In this document: piece by piece, positions 29,102 to 37,402 of the stretch | Layout: each line of letters begins with the position of its first letter | Position numbering within the stretch: position 1 is the first letter of the stretch | Assembly (NCBI RefSeq): GCF_040719145.1 | Contig: NZ_JBFDUZ010000001.1 | Span: 1,240,001 to 1,304,000, forward strand | DNA from: Paenibacillus sp. JQZ6Y-1 | GTDB lineage: Bacteria; Bacillota; Bacilli; Paenibacillales; Paenibacillaceae | Direction of reading: 5' to 3' | DNA: 64,000 nt | The notes under the pieces: generated by a model | Databases searched by the model: none | Told to the model about the DNA's origin: nothing | Seen by the model: the letters and a program-made list of their open reading frames with translations, nothing else | Position numbers and translations under genes: made by a program

Positions 29102-29496
29102 GAGATGGCAGATCGACCTGAACCTAGGAATAAGAGATCAATCGGTATCGGATGATTTTTGTAAATATTTAAAGTGATATATGAGAACAATGATGAATGT
29201 GCGCTTTTGCAATAGAAGCTCTGTTTGGCAGCATACACCGAATGATGGTGAATATGCAGTCATACAGGGCTTTTTTGCTACATATAGGGGGGACATCAAT
29301 CGTTGCACAGGAAGAATGAGATTCAAAATAGTAATGAAAACTTGCAATAATCATAGTTTCTATCAATGATATGTATAAGAATGATAGGTTTCAAACAGTT
29401 CAAGGCGTTTACAAATAAGTGTAATACGAATTACGATACATGCAGGACACAGAGCTATAAGCACTACCATCAAAAATGCGCGAAAGAAGGCTGTTA
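29102..29496 (+). promoter_or_regulatory. pncB–malic enzyme gap with candidate promoter and dyad
   Basis: 395 bp without a gene. TTTACA (29408–29413), 18 nt, TACGAT (29432–29437) is a possible promoter. A 14-bp dyad GTAAT-ACGA-ATTAC (29421–29434) overlaps its spacer and -10. No terminator for pncB is obvious. Confidence 0.4.
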
Positions 29497-31254
29497 ATGA
29501 TGAAAGCTTTTTATTTGGATCAAGATGGATCACTGCGAACAGCACTACGTGGTAAAGATGTACTGGCTAATGCGATTTTGAACAAAGGCGTCGCTTTTAC
29601 AGAAGAGGAACGAGATGAGCTGCATTTGAACGGGATTTTGCCACCGACGATCCTGACATTGGAGCAACAAATGAATCGAGTATATGAACAGATCAAAAAT
29701 GAACCGAGTGATCTGCGCAAAAATATTATGCTGAATGACCTGTCCAACCGCAATGCGGTGTTATATTATCGGCTGTTAAGTGAGCATCTCAGCGAATTGC
29801 TGCCGATTGTGTACACACCGACGGTGGGCCAAGCGATTCAGGAGTACAGCCAGCATTATCACACACCGGGTGGTGTCTATCTGTCGATTGATAATCTGGA
29901 TGGTATTGAAGAAGCTTTTCATAACAGTGGCGTACAGCCGGGTGAGATTGATCTGATCGTTGCAACGGATGCGGAAAGCATTCTCGGGATAGGTGACTGG
30001 GGTGTGGGTGGTATTAATATCGCGATTGGAAAGCTGGCTGTATATACCGCGGCGGCTGGCATTAACCCCGGACGCGTGCTGCCCGTTGTGCTGGATGCGG
30101 GAACGAACAACAAAAAGTTGCTGGAAGACCCGCTCTATATCGGTAATCGGCATGAACGGATTCGCGGGGAGCGGTATGAGAAGCTGATTGATCGTTATGT
30201 GGACGTAGCACGCAAGCTCTTTCCAGATGCTTTGCTGCACTGGGAAGACTTTGGCAATGTCAATGCTCGTCATATTATTAACCAATACGGCGATCAATTT
30301 CTGACCTTTAACGATGATATTCAGGGGACAGGCGCGGTGACACTGGCAGCGATCATTTCCGGTGTTCAGGTTAGCGGTACGCCGTTACAAGATCAGCGCA
30401 TTCTGGTGTTTGGTCCGGGTGCCGCAGGCATTGGGAACGCGGATCAGATTCGCGATGCGATGATCAAAACAGGCTTGTCGGAGCAGGAGGCGGAGCAGCG
30501 CTTCTGGGCATATGATTATCGCGGCTTGCTGACGAATCAAACGGAAGGTGTGCTCGATTTTCAAAAGCCTTATCTGCGTAACAGCGATGAAGTGAAGGAT
30601 TGGGATACCGATACAGATGGTAATATCAGTCTGCTGGAAGTCATTCGGCAGGTGAAGCCAACGATTTTGCTTGGCACCTCTGGTGTGAAGGGTGCATTCA
30701 GCGAAGAGATTGTGAAGGAGATGGCGAAGCATGTGGAGCGTCCAATCATTATGCCAATGTCCAATCCAACCTCGCTCGCAGAAGCAGTGCCATCGGATTT
30801 ACTGAAATGGACAGATGGTAAGGTATTGATTGCGACAGGCAGTCCATTTCCATCGGTAGAATACAATGGAGTGACTTATGATATTGGGCAGGCGAACAAC
30901 GCATTTATTTTCCCCGGTTTGGGATTAGGAGCTATCGTCACCAAAGCGAACGTATTCACGAAAGGCATGTTCACTGCTGCCGCAAATGCGGTTGCTCATG
31001 CGGTTGATTCATCCAAACCGGGCGCATCCTTACTGCCTCACGTCAAAGGGCTGCATCAGGTATCGCATGATGTAGCAGTCGCTGTAGCGAAAGCCGCTAT
31101 TCATGATCAGGTAGCTCGATATGTGCCAGATGATGTAGAGCAGGCGGTTCAGGATGCAGCATGGAAGCCCGCTTATCGGAAGGTACGTGCCGCCGCAGCT
31201 GAGGAGATTGTAAAGCAGGAGCAGCAAACGGAACAGCAAGTTTCATTTGAATAA
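29497..31254 (+). CDS. NAD(P)-dependent malic enzyme
   Basis: 585 aa, the large-form malic enzyme that oxidatively decarboxylates malate to pyruvate. Visible are PIVYTPTVG with the catalytic Tyr, GDWGVGG, the metal-binding [11 protein letters not shown], the nucleotide fold [15 protein letters not shown] and [13 protein letters not shown] 29497 is chosen after GAAAGAAGG; ATG 29500 and 29476 are alternatives. The next gene is a dicarboxylate transporter, so the pair likely supports growth on malate or related acids (inference). Confidence 0.95.
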   Translation: MMKAFYLDQDGSLRTALRGKDVLANAILNKGVAFTEEERDELHLNGILPPTILTLEQQMNRVYEQIKNEPSDLRKNIMLNDLSNRNAVLYYRLLSEHLSELLPIVYTPTVGQAIQEYSQHYHTPGGVYLSIDNLDGIEEAFHNSGVQPGEIDLIVATDAESILGIGDWGVGGINIAIGKLAVYTAAAGINPGRVLPVVLDAGTNNKKLLEDPLYIGNRHERIRGERYEKLIDRYVDVARKLFPDALLHWEDFGNVNARHIINQYGDQFLTFNDDIQGTGAVTLAAIISGVQVSGTPLQDQRILVFGPGAAGIGNADQIRDAMIKTGLSEQEAEQRFWAYDYRGLLTNQTEGVLDFQKPYLRNSDEVKDWDTDTDGNISLLEVIRQVKPTILLGTSGVKGAFSEEIVKEMAKHVERPIIMPMSNPTSLAEAVPSDLLKWTDGKVLIATGSPFPSVEYNGVTYDIGQANNAFIFPGLGLGAIVTKANVFTKGMFTAAANAVAHAVDSSKPGASLLPHVKGLHQVSHDVAVAVAKAAIHDQVARYVPDDVEQAVQDAAWKPAYRKVRAAAAEEIVKQEQQTEQQVSFE

Positions 31255-31514
31255 CCAATAACTGTCTGCATAGTGGAGAAAGTCGGGTAATAACAGGGGA
31301 ATGAGAATACAAAGATGTGTATCTACACTTGATACCCATGCACTACCAAGAAAGCTACAAATAACGCAATAGCATACATGGTATTAGCAAATGAGCAGTT
31401 TGCCTTGGTGTAACATCGAGAGCGAGCTGTTCATTTGTGCGGTTAGTGAGTGGCAGGAGCAATAGGATGGATGCTGTAACAATAAGATACGGAAAGGATG
31501 GGGAGCATACACTT

Positions 31515-33002
31515 ATGAAGCAGGATACAGAAGCAGCTTCGGTAAAAACGTCTACCAATACCAATGAGTCATCTGCAAGTTCACCGTCGCATGACAATCG
31601 CAATCGGTGGATCAAGCTGGCAGCGCTCGTTGTGGTAGCATTGATCATTTGGTTCATTCCAACACCAGAAGGCTTGAAGCCAGAAGCATGGCATTTGTTT
31701 GCCATTTTTGTTAGTACGATTTTGGGATTTATTTTGAAGCCGCTGCCGATGGGCGGTATTGCGGTGCTGGGTATGACGGCATTATCGCTCACGCATACGC
31801 TGACCATTTCTCAAACGTTGAACGGGTTTGGCAATTCGACGATCTGGCTGATCGTGATTGCCTTCTTCATTTCGCGCGGATTTATTAAAACGGGGCTTGG
31901 CGCGCGTATTGCCTATCTATTCGTGAACAAATTTGGTCGCAAAACGTTGGGCTTGTCATATTCGCTGCTAGCGAGCGATTTGATCCTGTCACCTGCGATT
32001 CCGAGTAATACAGCGCGTGCAGGCGGAGTCATTTATCCGATTATTTTGTCCTTGGCAGAATCGTTCGGCTCCAAGCCGAGTGATGGAACGCAGCGCAAAA
32101 TTGGCTCATTTCTAATCTTTACGAGCTTTCAGGGGAATCTGGTTACATCGGCGATGTTTATGACCGCTATGGCAGCCAATCCGATGATTGCTGGATTCGC
32201 GAGTAGTGTTGCTGGAGTTAGTTTGACATGGACAGGCTGGATGGTCGCCGCGATTGTACCGGGGCTGGTGACGTTGATCGTATTGCCGTTATTCCTGTAT
32301 AAAGTCTATCCGCCAGAAGTTAAAGAAACGTCTGGCGCGTCGGAGATGGCAGCAGGGAAGCTGCGAGAGATGGGACGCTTGAAGCCTGCCGAGATTAGCA
32401 TGCTGTGTGTGTTTGTACTCGTACTTATTCTGTGGATTGCTGGCGATCATCTGCATATTGATGCTACCACTACAGCGCTGATCGGTTTGTCCGTGCTGTT
32501 AATTACGCGCGTACTCACATGGGATGATATTAAAAAGGAGCAGGGCGCATGGGATACGCTCGTCTGGTTCGCAGCGCTCGTCATGATGGCAGGGTATTTG
32601 AACGAGCTAGGCATGGTCGGTTGGTTCAGTGACAAGATTGGACATTCGGTCAGCGCTTTGCCATGGTCGCTGGCATTGATTATTCTGGCACTGGTATACT
32701 ATTATAGTCATTACTTTTTTGCGAGTGCCACTGCACATATTAGTGCCATGTATAGTGCTTTTCTGGCGGTGATCTTAACGGTGGGCACGCCGCCGATGCT
32801 AGCGGTGCTCATTTTGGCATTTTTCAGCAATCTGTTCGGATCGACGACGCATTATGGAGCAGGAGCAGCACCGGTATTTTTCGGCTCCGGTTATGTGAGT
32901 CAGAACAAATGGTGGAGTCTTGGCTTTATGATCTCGATCCTTCATATTGTCATCTGGTTCGTTGTAGGGGGATTATGGTGGAAGCTGCTAGGATTGTGGT
33001 GA
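31515..33002 (+). CDS. DASS-family dicarboxylate/sodium or tricarboxylate symporter
   Basis: About 495 aa, with a polar 35-residue N-terminus and then 11–12 membrane helices. The SNTARAGG and (near the C-terminus) SNLFGSTTHYGAG motifs mark the two substrate-binding hairpins of the divalent anion:Na+ symporter family, and GNSTIWLIVIAFFISRG is the conserved lead-in. Probable substrates are malate, succinate or citrate. Start: ATG 31515 (GGGGAG 9 nt upstream) or ATG 31467 (AGGAG 7 nt upstream); both are plausible. It lies downstream of malic enzyme on the same strand. Confidence 0.92.
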   Translation: MKQDTEAASVKTSTNTNESSASSPSHDNRNRWIKLAALVVVALIIWFIPTPEGLKPEAWHLFAIFVSTILGFILKPLPMGGIAVLGMTALSLTHTLTISQTLNGFGNSTIWLIVIAFFISRGFIKTGLGARIAYLFVNKFGRKTLGLSYSLLASDLILSPAIPSNTARAGGVIYPIILSLAESFGSKPSDGTQRKIGSFLIFTSFQGNLVTSAMFMTAMAANPMIAGFASSVAGVSLTWTGWMVAAIVPGLVTLIVLPLFLYKVYPPEVKETSGASEMAAGKLREMGRLKPAEISMLCVFVLVLILWIAGDHLHIDATTTALIGLSVLLITRVLTWDDIKKEQGAWDTLVWFAALVMMAGYLNELGMVGWFSDKIGHSVSALPWSLALIILALVYYYSHYFFASATAHISAMYSAFLAVILTVGTPPMLAVLILAFFSNLFGSTTHYGAGAAPVFFGSGYVSQNKWWSLGFMISILHIVIWFVVGGLWWKLLGLW

Positions 33003-33050
33003 AAACAGACGGCATCCGCAGCTATACGTCTGTCTGTGAATAAAGTTATG

Positions 33051-33080
33051 GCAGCGTACTGTGCACATACAGTACGCTGC
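33051..33080 (+). other. Perfect 12-bp hairpin between transporter and acuI
   Basis: GCAGCGTACTGT (33051–33062), loop GCACAT, ACAGTACGCTGC (33069–33080). No T-run follows. It ends 35 nt before the next start codon, so it may act as an RNA stabiliser or weak terminator. Confidence 0.55.
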
Positions 33081-33114
33081 ACATACAGCATGATGAAAGA
33101 GAGGATGATACTTG

Positions 33115-34113
33115 ATGGAACAAACATTTAGAGCTTATATGCTGGAACAGAACGGTGAAGACGTACAAGGAAGGATTCGCGAGTTAACCGTAGATCAACT
33201 ACCACCGGGTAATGTAACAATCAAAGTTCATTATTCGGATGTCAATTATAAAGACGGATTGGCAAGTACGGCGAATGGCAAAGTGGTGAATGACTATCCA
33301 TTTATCCCCGGTATTGATTTGTCCGGCGAAGTGGTGGAGTCGGAGGACGAGCATTTTCAACCCGGCGATCTGGTCTTATGTACGGGCTATAAGCTGGGTG
33401 TCAGTCATTATGGTGGATATAGTGAATATGCACGCGTGCCAGGCGAGTGGCTGGTTCGTTTACCAGAAGGCTTGTCCTTAAAAGAAGTCATGATGATCGG
33501 AACAGCGGGCTTTACCGCAGGCATGTCGGTGGAGGCATTGATTCATGCTGGTATTCAGCCGCAGGATGGACCGATTCTCGTTACGGGTGCAACGGGCGGA
33601 GTAGGCACGATGGCAATCTCTATTCTGAGCCGTCTCGGTTATGAGGTGTATGCGTCGTCGGGCAAGCCAGAGCAAGCGCAATGGCTCCAAGATCTGGGTG
33701 CACGCGAAGTGATCGCTCGTGCCGATAGCGAGCAGCCAATCAAGGGTGCACTGGGCAAATCGCAATGGGCTGGTATTGTGGATGCAACTGGTGGTGCTGC
33801 GCTAGGCGAACGCTTGAAGACGGTCAAATATCGCGGGGCGGTAGCTGTTTCTGGCAATACGGCAGGCGCGAAGTTCGAGAGTAGTGTATTTCCATTTATT
33901 TTACGAGGGGTACAGCTGATCGGGATTGACTCAGTAGCCTGTCCATCTGAATTGCGCCAACGCATCTGGCAGCATCTAGGCAGTGATTGGAAGCCGGAAA
34001 CCGCGCTGTCGATGGGTGTGACGGAATACAGTCTGGAGCAGATTCCGCAGGCATTGGAAACGATACTTGCTGGACGCGCAGTTGGACGCCAATTGATCGT
34101 TATTGCACCGTAA
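33115..34113 (+). CDS. AcuI/YhdH-type acrylyl-CoA (quinone-like) reductase
   Basis: 332 aa zinc-independent MDR oxidoreductase. It has SDVNYKDGLA, PGIDLSGEV, the NADPH-binding VTGATGGVGTMA and ATGGAALGERL. AcuI reduces acryloyl-CoA to propionyl-CoA and may detoxify reactive acrylates. ATG 33115 after GAGGAT; the frame is also open from a TTG at 33112. Monocistronic by appearance. Confidence 0.9.
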   Translation: MEQTFRAYMLEQNGEDVQGRIRELTVDQLPPGNVTIKVHYSDVNYKDGLASTANGKVVNDYPFIPGIDLSGEVVESEDEHFQPGDLVLCTGYKLGVSHYGGYSEYARVPGEWLVRLPEGLSLKEVMMIGTAGFTAGMSVEALIHAGIQPQDGPILVTGATGGVGTMAISILSRLGYEVYASSGKPEQAQWLQDLGAREVIARADSEQPIKGALGKSQWAGIVDATGGAALGERLKTVKYRGAVAVSGNTAGAKFESSVFPFILRGVQLIGIDSVACPSELRQRIWQHLGSDWKPETALSMGVTEYSLEQIPQALETILAGRAVGRQLIVIAP

Positions 34114-34295
34114 TAGTTTGCGTCTGGTAATAGCGCAATTTATTTTGTACATGGAAAGCGTGTCTGCAACTAGGGCTTGCCCTATCTTCTGTGTAGCTTC
34201 CAGTCAAAAGAAAAGTGGCTAATCTCATACATGAATCCTAAAAAGGAATCTCAAAACAGTAGTTGCAAAAGCGTATCATCAAAAACGTATTCTTA

Positions 34296-34337
34296 AGAAA
34301 AAAACGTATGCCTGAGAAAGAAGGCATACGTTTTTTT
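34296..34337. terminator. Bidirectional terminator between acuI and moaB
   Basis: AAAAAAACGTATGCCT paired with AGGCATACGTTTTTTT, loop of about 9 nt. It serves both convergent genes. Confidence 0.92.
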
Positions 34338-34340
34338 GCG

Positions 34341-34853
34341 TTACTTTTTACGGATTTCCCGAATGACATGACCGATCTCCGGCAAAATAATCCGTTCCAT
34401 CGCTAGCTTCACAGCGCCACGCGAACCCGGCATTGAGAAAATGGCAGTCGCGCCCATCGTACCTGCAATGGCACGACTCAGGATTGCCGCCGAACCGATA
34501 TCCTCGGTAAAGCTCAAATAGCGGAAAATCTCACCAAAGCCGGGCAATTCCTTATTTAACAGACTTTGTACCGCTTCATACGTTACATCGCGAGGTGCAA
34601 TACCTGTGCCGCCAGTCAGCAAAATCGCATCCACTTCCGTACGTTCGGCATAATCATGCAGTAGCTCTCGAATCTGATTGTAATCATCACGAACAATTTG
34701 ATAATACACTACTTCATGACCGTGCTGACGCAGCAATGATTGAATCAGCTGCCCGCCGGTATCGGTTTCGGTGGTGCGGGTATCAGAGACGGTAAGCACC
34801 ATACATTTCACAGTATCTGGTGCTTCTGCCCGATGTTCATCTACAGAACGCAT
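34341..34853 (-). CDS. moaB: Molybdenum cofactor biosynthesis protein B
   Basis: 170 aa MogA/MoaB-family protein that adenylylates molybdopterin in the cofactor pathway. It shows LTVSDTRT, LLTGGTGIAPRDVTYEAV and SMPGSRGAVKLAM. Start: ATG 34853, 8 nt after AAGGAG; the ATG at 34871 lies before that ribosome site. No other moa genes are in the window. Confidence 0.93.
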   Translation of the reverse strand: MRSVDEHRAEAPDTVKCMVLTVSDTRTTETDTGGQLIQSLLRQHGHEVVYYQIVRDDYNQIRELLHDYAERTEVDAILLTGGTGIAPRDVTYEAVQSLLNKELPGFGEIFRYLSFTEDIGSAAILSRAIAGTMGATAIFSMPGSRGAVKLAMERIILPEIGHVIREIRKK

Positions 34854-35027
34854 ACAATTCACTCCTTGCATTCACAGGCTTGAGTGCCTGACATGAATAA
34901 TTTGAGATGATTTCAATATGAACGATTCCATCTTAACACAATCCCAGTTGATCGCAAAAAAACGCATAGGCTCACGATCCCTTCGATCTTCATACTGCAT
35001 TAAGTGAAGAGCTGGATAACTATGATG

Positions 35028-35052
35028 TTGCTTATGCTACGTACATAAGCAA
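35028..35052. promoter_or_regulatory. 25-bp inverted repeat upstream of the CobW-type gene
   Basis: TTGCTTATG (35028–35036), 7-nt spacer, CATAAGCAA (35044–35052), perfect 9-bp arms. Downstream are TTGACG (35068–35073) and TATAAT (35085–35090) with only 11 nt between, so the exact promoter is unclear. It does not resemble the Bacillus Zur box I know. Likely a dimeric regulator site. Confidence 0.55.
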
Positions 35053-35147
35053 GTGTACATATAGGATTTGACGACCGAATGATTTATAATAGAGAGATGA
35101 TTATACGCGCTATCTTCATGATGGCGGACAGAACGGAGAGATGAGAG

Positions 35148-36209
35148 ATGACGGTACCGATTTATATTTTGTCCGGCTTTCTAGGCAGTGGCAAGACGAC
35201 ATTACTGCAACAGATGCTGGAAAATTGGAAGGCTGAAGGCAAGACGCCTGCGGTCGTTATGAACGAGATTGGCGATGTGAATCTGGATGGCATGATGCTG
35301 GGCGAGGATGTAGCGATGGCAGAGCTGTTAAGCGGCTGTATCTGCTGCTCGAATCGTGCAGATTTGGGCATGGAGCTATACAATCTGATCCAAACCGGCG
35401 AACCGGATGTGATTGTGATTGAAGCATCCGGCGTTGCCAATCCGGTTGAAATTCTAGATGCAGTGACAGAAATCTCGCTGTACCACCGGATGGAGCTGCG
35501 TAATCTGATCACTGTTGTTGATGCTGCTCACCTGTGGGAATTGTATGAACAGCAGCAGGGCAAGACGTATCGACTGATGCAGGAGCAGATCCGTGCCGCT
35601 TCTGTACTCATTGTCAACAAAAGTGATTTGTTAGAGTCAGAACGTCTAGAGAAGGTAGAGCAAATCGCGCGTGGCTGGAATCCATACGCGCCGATGTATG
35701 TGACCGTGCGCTGCGAGCTGGATCGCTATTTGTATGAGCAAGCGGGTCATGCACTGGCTGGGGAACATCATGTAACCGCAGCAGAGGGAAATGCGTCGAT
35801 CGCTGAGGAGCAAGTTCATAGCGCTCACCACGATCAGAATGAACAATTGCATCGCAAGCATGATCATCAGCACCATGAGGATCATCACACGCATACCCAT
35901 GCGCCGCATCATTCGCATGAGCATGTAATGGTGTACACGCATTACTTTGAACAGCCGATTAACAGTGAAGCCTTTGAAGCGCTTATTGCCAATCTACCGA
36001 CTGAGGTTTACCGTGCCAAAGGAATTCTGACATTCAATGATACGAATAGCCGCTTTCTTTTCCAATACGCGTACCGGCAAAGCGACTTTATGAAGATCAC
36101 TCCACAAAAGCCGGTACCGGATGTGGCGGTATTTATTGGAGAACATTTCGATAAACGCCATATTCAGGAATTATTGCTGACATTGGAGCGACAGGAACAT
36201 GAAGCTTAA
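35148..36209 (+). CDS. CobW/ZNG-family metallochaperone GTPase with His-rich loop
   Basis: 353 aa COG0523 G3E GTPase. Walker A GFLGSGKTT is at 10–18, the metal-binding CxCC motif GCICC at 63–67 (C64, C66, C67), NKSD gives the guanine site, and the C-terminal CobW domain follows. A His/Asp-rich stretch of about 40 residues (near 225–265, with HHTHTHAPHHSHEH) sits between the domains and could buffer Zn, Ni or Co. Such proteins deliver metal to client enzymes or work in zinc limitation. A cysteine-rich copper-storage-like gene follows on the same strand. The metal cannot be named from sequence. Confidence 0.9.
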   Translation: MTVPIYILSGFLGSGKTTLLQQMLENWKAEGKTPAVVMNEIGDVNLDGMMLGEDVAMAELLSGCICCSNRADLGMELYNLIQTGEPDVIVIEASGVANPVEILDAVTEISLYHRMELRNLITVVDAAHLWELYEQQQGKTYRLMQEQIRAASVLIVNKSDLLESERLEKVEQIARGWNPYAPMYVTVRCELDRYLYEQAGHALAGEHHVTAAEGNASIAEEQVHSAHHDQNEQLHRKHDHQHHEDHHTHTHAPHHSHEHVMVYTHYFEQPINSEAFEALIANLPTEVYRAKGILTFNDTNSRFLFQYAYRQSDFMKITPQKPVPDVAVFIGEHFDKRHIQELLLTLERQEHEA

Positions 36210-36243
36210 CTAGTTACAAAGTTTCAATATAAGGGACAGGCGG

Positions 36244-36333
36244 TTAATAGTTCAATAACAACCCGGTGCCTGAACCAGGTGCCCAGGATAAGCTGGATGT
36301 TCAAGCAGGGTATTGATCTGAACTATTAGGAGG
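36244..36333 (+). promoter_or_regulatory. Long-range stem that abuts the Shine-Dalgarno of the Csp gene
   Basis: AATAGTTCA (36246–36254) pairs with TGAACTATT (36319–36327), extendable to 11 bp by T36245–A36328 and T36244·G36329. AGGAGG (36328–36333) begins exactly where the stem ends. The enclosed loop holds smaller stems (ACCC/GGGT, CCTG/CAGG). It could control access to the ribosome site. Confidence 0.5.
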
Positions 36334-36344
36334 TTAATTATACA

Positions 36345-36692
36345 ATGACAACCACAAACCAGTACCGCCCTTATATCGAAGCTTGTGTAGAAGCGATGAA
36401 TGCTTGTAATCTGTCGTATGTATCCAATTTGAAGCAATATGATTTGGAAAAGCTATGTGACTGCATTCGCGTCAATCGTGACTGTGCGGAGATTTGCTCC
36501 TTTACTATTCAAGCGTTGAGTCAAGGAAATGCGTTCTCTACACAATTGGCTGAACTGTGTGCCAAAGCTTGCGAAGCGTGCATCAACGAGTGCTCGCGCC
36601 ATGAGCAAACGCATTGCCAAGAATGTGTAGAAGCATGCCGCAAATGCGCAGAAATGTGCTACGAGCTGGCAGGCGTAACAGCAATGGCATAA
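36345..36692 (+). CDS. Cys-rich four-helix copper-storage-like protein (Csp3/DUF326)
   Basis: 115 aa with 15 cysteines (14, 21, 38, 40, 47, 51, 72, 76, 79, 83, 91, 94, 98, 101, 105), mostly spaced CxxxC or CxxC along predicted helices. Csp proteins are tetrameric four-helix bundles that store many Cu(I) ions on inward-facing cysteines. There is no signal peptide, so it is the cytosolic Csp3 type. AGGAGG lies 11 nt before ATG 36345. It is adjacent to the CobW-type GTPase; shared control is unproven. Confidence 0.9.
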   Translation: MTTTNQYRPYIEACVEAMNACNLSYVSNLKQYDLEKLCDCIRVNRDCAEICSFTIQALSQGNAFSTQLAELCAKACEACINECSRHEQTHCQECVEACRKCAEMCYELAGVTAMA

Positions 36693-36794
36693 ACATCCGT
36701 CATAAGCTACATACGGCGGAAGTATGACGAGCGGAACCCGCTGTGGACGGCGAACCTTCGATCAAACCTGTAGATGTATCAATATAATATAAGT

Positions 36795-36868
36795 AAGCCG
36801 CTATATCTTTTTTCGACATTATCGTCTGTCCAATGATGATTACAAGAGAGAAGGTATGGCGGCTTTTT
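36795..36868 (+). terminator. Terminator after the Csp gene
   Basis: AAGCCGC-t-AT (36795 on) pairs with AT-g-GCGGCTT (to 36865), then TTTTT; long AT-rich loop. A separate CGTCATA/TATGACG pair lies at about 36698–36728. Confidence 0.65.
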
Positions 36869-36926
36869 AACGTTATGTTTAGTTTTGCTCATTGATGGCA
36901 TTCTGAGGTTTTGAGCAAATGTAGTC

Positions 36927-36955
36927 TTGCCAGCCCGACATGGGCGCGCTATAAT
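36927..36955 (+). promoter_or_regulatory. Promoter of the argS T-box transcript
   Basis: TTGCCA (36927–36932), 17-nt spacer, TATAAT (36950–36955). Confidence 0.8.
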
Positions 36956-37039
36956 ACAGCTTAATATCTATGACATGAACTGTTATTTACGGTACATGCA
37001 AGATCGTTATGCACAATGATCATATTCATCCATCCATGA

Positions 37040-37326
37040 TTGGGAGAGTAGACAGCTTATTGGTTTGAAAAGCGAGCCGGGTTGGTGGAAGCCGGTAAAA
37101 CGATAACTGTTGAAGCGCACCCCGGAGATGATTTTCCGAAAGCATAGTCGTAATATACTGTTGACGAGCTATGTGCATAGGTGAATCCGGTTGACCCCGT
37201 TATCGGTATACAAGTGACAGATGAAAACAATAAATCTGTACATAGAGTGGCACCACGGGAATGACCATCATATGGCTCTCGTCTCTACGTATGCGTCCAG
37301 CATATGTAGGAGACGAGAGCCTTTTT
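37040..37326 (+). ncRNA. T-box riboswitch (arginine) upstream of argS
   Basis: Stem I features: AGAGTAGAC with the conserved AGTA (37047–37050) and the distal-loop motif GGTGGAAGCC (37084–37093), an exact match to GRUGNRAGYC. The T-box bulge region is GAGTGGCACCACGGG (37245–37259). The terminator is GGCTCTCGTCTC (37274–37285) with its complement (37310–37321) and TTTTT. The likely specifier is CGC (Arg) at 37116–37118 in TTGAAG-CGC-A, with the usual purine after it. Uncharged arginyl-tRNA should stabilise the antiterminator and turn on argS. Confidence 0.92.
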
Positions 37327-37402
37327 GCATTGGATATTGAAGTGCAACAAGTAGCTCCATACATATTCACCTATGCAGTAACATAACGAGGAGGTCTTTC
37401 TG

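Noticed and set aside
36698-36728. CGTCATA/TATGACG repeat as terminator of the Csp gene
   Set aside because: Short stem, no T-run; the 36795–36868 structure is better.
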